7,300 nt of DNA. Source: Fibrobacter sp. (GTDB taxonomy: Bacteria; Fibrobacterota; Fibrobacteria; Fibrobacterales; Fibrobacteraceae). The stretch lies in assembly GCA_012841225.1 (NCBI GenBank), contig DUVD01000240.1, forward strand, positions 1 to 7,300. Direction: 5' to 3'. The translations under genes were made by a program, and so were the position numbers. This document shows, piece after piece, positions 4,943 to 7,300 of this stretch (positions are counted from its first letter, which is position 1; the number at the start of each line of letters is the position of its first letter). The notes beneath the pieces are model-generated. The model was given only the letters and a program-made list of their open reading frames with translations, ran no database searches and had not been told where the DNA came from.

Positions 4943-6553
4943 ATGGAAGCGATTGCTCAGTTATGGAAAAAAATTCAGTCTCCTGATTTTAACCCAGCCA
5001 CCGATATGCCTCTTGTTGAAAACGTAAAACAAATGGCTTTGACCTCCCAAGAACCGGCCAAAGTGAACTTTGGAACGTCAGGATGGCGTGGTGTAGTGGG
5101 CTCTGAATTTACAATCCGCAATTTGCAAGTCGTTGGTGCAGCCATTTTGCGGATGTATCGCGAGGCTTCGCCACAGTTATTCGAAGCTTTAGGCATTCAA
5201 AATTTTGATGAATTGAAAGAGAAAGGTCTTGTTATAGGGCACGACAACCGCCTATTAGGGAAAGAATTCTGTATGGCTGTGGCAGGTCAATTTGAAAAAG
5301 CAGGCGTTAAAATTTATTACGGTGGTGAAATGGCCACTCCTGAATTTTCTACTGCTGTCGAAATGCTCAGCGCTGCTTGCTCCATTAATATGACTCCTAG
5401 CCATAATCCTAGCCAATATAATGGCATTAAGTTTAACCCCGCTGATGGTGGGCCTGCCGGTTCAGAAATCACAGATGTCATTACTATTTTATCGAATGAT
5501 ATGATGAAGTCGCACCAATTTGAACCAGTGGGTGAGGTGGCTTGGGAAATCATCGAGCCGGTAAAAATTTATAAAGATTTTTTAATCAAGCAAGAAACCA
5601 TTAAGTTCGGTCGAATTCAAAAGTTGATCGACGAAGGTCGTTTAACTCTGGTCTGTGATTACGTTCACGGTTCTACCAGGGGACGACCAGCAGCGCTACT
5701 CGGTAACCCAGAATGCTTAATTAACCTTCGCACCGAAGACGATCCTCTTTTTGGCGGAGTCGCTCCAGAACCTAGTTCTAAAAATTTAGAACTCGTACGC
5801 CAGGCACTTGATGCCAGTAAAAATTGGTTTCGCTTAGGCGCTATTTTTGATCCCGATGGGGATCGAATTCGTTTTTATGACGGGACTCGCGAAATAGATA
5901 TGAATAGCTTTGGGGCTATCGCTTTTCATTATATGGTCACTTGGCGCAAGGAACATGGTGTCGTGGCTAAGTCTGTTGCAACGTCAAATTTTGTCAATAT
6001 TATTGCAGAAAAACTCGGAGTCGATGTTATGGAAACTCCAGTTGGGTTTAAAAACTTCAGGCCCTGGCTTGCGCGAGACGCTCGTCCTAAAGCCCTAATT
6101 GCCTTTGAAGAATCGGACGGTATTTCTGGCTTAAACAATACACTAGAAAAGGACGCTCAATTTGGTCTTCTTTTAGCGTTAGAGATTATAGCGGTTACAG
6201 GCAAGAATTTAGGTGAATACCTAGACGCTCTTTATGCAGAGTATGGTCGTTTTTACCCGACGCGCTCTGGATTTGAAGTTGATAAATCTTTGGTGGGCGA
6301 GCCTTTAATTGCAAAGGTGAATGCGGTAGCTACACTCGCTCAACCCAAGATGAAAATTCTAGTCGGAAAAGAAGAAAAAGAAGTCAAACAACTTTTAACT
6401 CTCGATGGCGTAAAAATCATTTTTATGGATGATTCTTGGATGCTGATTCGCCCTTCGGGAACGGAACCGAAAGTGCGGATCTACACAGAATGTCGCAATC
6501 CAGAAGAAAAAGACGACCTCTTTGAGGCTGCAAAGAGTCTTTTCTTTAAATAA
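4943..6553 (+). CDS. Alpha-D-phosphohexomutase (phosphoglucomutase/phosphomannomutase family)
   Basis: This 536-residue enzyme of the four-domain phosphohexomutase superfamily interconverts sugar 1- and 6-phosphates through a phosphoserine. All four active-site loops are present. The catalytic serine is Ser153 in TPSHNPSQYNGIKFNPADGG. The Mg-binding loop is DPDGDR (303-308, Asp303/305/307). The sugar-specificity loop is EESDGISG (389-396). The phosphate-binding loop is RPSGTEPKVRIYTE (503-516). An N-terminal FGTSGWRG (43-50) matches the family's substrate-contacting start. The EES-type sugar loop resembles glucose-phosphate enzymes more than the GEMSGH of bifunctional PMM/PGM, so phosphoglucomutase (pgm) is my first choice, but phosphomannomutase or phosphopentomutase cannot be excluded. 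Likely roles are glycogen and nucleotide-sugar supply for the envelope. It is transcribed divergently from the dapA-like gene and followed after 12 bp by a small secreted-protein gene. Confidence 0.9.
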   Translation: MEAIAQLWKKIQSPDFNPATDMPLVENVKQMALTSQEPAKVNFGTSGWRGVVGSEFTIRNLQVVGAAILRMYREASPQLFEALGIQNFDELKEKGLVIGHDNRLLGKEFCMAVAGQFEKAGVKIYYGGEMATPEFSTAVEMLSAACSINMTPSHNPSQYNGIKFNPADGGPAGSEITDVITILSNDMMKSHQFEPVGEVAWEIIEPVKIYKDFLIKQETIKFGRIQKLIDEGRLTLVCDYVHGSTRGRPAALLGNPECLINLRTEDDPLFGGVAPEPSSKNLELVRQALDASKNWFRLGAIFDPDGDRIRFYDGTREIDMNSFGAIAFHYMVTWRKEHGVVAKSVATSNFVNIIAEKLGVDVMETPVGFKNFRPWLARDARPKALIAFEESDGISGLNNTLEKDAQFGLLLALEIIAVTGKNLGEYLDALYAEYGRFYPTRSGFEVDKSLVGEPLIAKVNAVATLAQPKMKILVGKEEKEVKQLLTLDGVKIIFMDDSWMLIRPSGTEPKVRIYTECRNPEEKDDLFEAAKSLFFK

Positions 6554-6554
6554 T

Positions 6555-6560
6555 AAGGAG
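6555..6560 (+). promoter_or_regulatory. Ribosome binding site fixing a GTG start
   Basis: AAGGAG lies five bases before GTG at 6566, directly after the phosphohexomutase stop. It is the strongest Shine-Dalgarno in the window, and the GTG is followed at once by a signal-peptide sequence, so the non-ATG start is well supported. Confidence 0.8.
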
Positions 6561-6565
6561 TTGAG

Positions 6566-7117
6566 GTGAAAAAAATTATTTTTGTGATGTTGTTGCTTTC
6601 TTTAGGTGCTTTCGCTCAAGTACAACCTGAATTCCAAGGTTTTGCGGGCAATTTGCTCAGGCTAAAAAAAGCGAGAAATGGGTTCCATGAGTTCTCTATG
6701 GATATTAAAGTCGCCCCTTGGGCTTTTTCCGTGCAAGGCGAGGTTAAAAGTCCAGACGAAGACCCAGATGTTTTATTTAACGCCATGTTTGACGAAGAAC
6801 TAGTTGCTATTGTAGCGTACATTCCTTCGCCTACTCAAGGAAAAGATGGTAATGAATATCAAACAGGGGTTTTTGACCTGATGATTTATTTCCAAGATGA
6901 GCCCACTTTTGTTAAGGATGTTTCTTTTTCTCTTCTACACCCAGTCAATGACAGTTGGGCCAAAGAGTCTTTTGAAATGGCAAAGTCTTCAGCGAGAATG
7001 TTACCTCCTATTTGGAAAGGTAAGTTTGAAAAAAAGATCATTCTTGCAAGTGCAAATCCTTTAACAAAGAAAAAGTTAAAAGCTATTCGCGAAAAATTGA
7101 GAAGAGGACAACCTTAA
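6566..7117 (+). CDS. Small secreted protein of unknown function
   Basis: This 183-residue protein is not one I recognise. It starts at GTG with a classic Sec signal peptide: MKK, a hydrophobic core IIFVMLLLSLG, then AFA with likely signal peptidase I cleavage between Ala17 and Gln18. There is no lipobox cysteine, and in fact no cysteine at all. The mature part, about 166 residues, has alternating hydrophobic stretches such as EFSMDIKVAPWAFSVQGEV and GVFDLMIYFQDEPTFVKDVSFSLL, suggesting mainly beta structure. It ends in a strongly basic segment (about 150-181, with KKKLKAIREKLRR). It is expected in the periplasm or outside the cell. It lies 12 bp after the phosphohexomutase gene with its own strong RBS, so it is co-transcribed, but nothing in the sequence ties it functionally to sugar metabolism. 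Confidence 0.82.
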   Translation: MKKIIFVMLLLSLGAFAQVQPEFQGFAGNLLRLKKARNGFHEFSMDIKVAPWAFSVQGEVKSPDEDPDVLFNAMFDEELVAIVAYIPSPTQGKDGNEYQTGVFDLMIYFQDEPTFVKDVSFSLLHPVNDSWAKESFEMAKSSARMLPPIWKGKFEKKIILASANPLTKKKLKAIREKLRRGQP

Positions 7118-7134
7118 ATTTCATTTTATAAAAT

Positions 7135-7167
7135 AAAAAAGGTTCGCTATTCAAGCGAACCTTTTTT
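7135..7167. terminator. Bidirectional intrinsic terminator between convergent genes
   Basis: AAAAAAGGTTCGCT (7135-7148) and AGCGAACCTTTTTT (7154-7167) form a perfect 14-bp inverted repeat around the loop ATTCA. The A-run on the left and T-run on the right make it a complete terminator in both directions. It serves the secreted-protein gene on the plus strand and yebC on the minus strand. Confidence 0.92.
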
Positions 7168-7179
7168 ATTGGTCTTTAT

Positions 7180-7300
7180 TTATTCTTCGATATCTGCTTC
7201 GTCGATTTCGGCATTGTGATAAACTTCTTGGACGTCATCATTGTCTTCAAATTTATCGATGAGCTTTAAGAGTTTTTGAGCCTCTTCTCGATTTAATTTA
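7180..7300 (-). CDS. yebC: YebC/PmpR-family protein, C-terminal end (5' truncated)
   Basis: Thirty-nine residues precede the TAA; the rest lies beyond the right edge of the window. The reading KLNREEAQKLLKLIDKFED then NDDVQEVYHNAEI matches the conserved end of YebC proteins, where a helix with LLKLIDxLED is followed by DDVQ-VY-N and an acidic tail (here DEADIEE). YebC-family proteins were described as DNA-binding regulators, and more recently members have been linked to ribosome rescue at proline-rich stretches; which applies here cannot be read from this fragment. The call rests on this short C-terminal motif alone. The gene converges on the secreted-protein gene and shares its terminator. 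Confidence 0.85.
   Translation of the reverse strand, partial: KLNREEAQKLLKLIDKFEDNDDVQEVYHNAEIDEADIEE

Overview
The window looks like a chromosomal housekeeping segment from an AT-rich bacterium. The signal peptide, the YebC-type protein and the gene mix fit a Gram-negative lineage. My guess is the Bdellovibrionota / former delta-proteobacterial area, but this is a low-confidence impression because no single gene here fixes the taxon. There is no insertion sequence, tRNA, rRNA, CRISPR array or phage gene. Nearly all sequence is coding, and the gaps are short and hold recognisable signals.

Layout. (1) Positions 1-261 (+) are the 3' end of gyrA, closed by a strong hairpin at 280-309 that probably also ends the facing operon. 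(2) Positions 394-3052 (-) are a compact sulfur-assimilation operon, transcribed metY, cysK, then an Rrf2-family regulator. The joins are tight (11-bp gap, then a 4-bp GTGA overlap). A good sigma70-type promoter lies before metY, overlapped by a 27-bp interrupted palindrome and preceded by 11-bp A-rich tandem repeats. (3) Positions 3237-4851 (-) are a two-gene unit: a DapA-family aldolase, then an unrecognised, extremely acidic, cysteine-rich protein, ended by an intrinsic terminator at 3179-3212. (4) Positions 4943-7117 (+) are a divergent two-gene unit: an alpha-D-phosphohexomutase and a small secreted protein of unknown function. (5) A bidirectional terminator (7135-7167) separates this unit from the convergent 3' end of yebC (7180-7300, -).

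How the genes may work together. MetY and CysK both use sulfide, to make homocysteine and cysteine. The Rrf2 regulator co-transcribed with them is the obvious candidate to bind the palindrome over their promoter and close a feedback loop, as CymR does for cysteine metabolism in Bacillus. This regulator, however, carries an IscR-like cysteine cluster. The most unusual item is the 213-residue protein with a Cys/Asp-rich central segment that contains in-frame CDDDK repeats. It has two ordinary-looking flanks and resembles a folded domain interrupted by a possible metal-binding insert.
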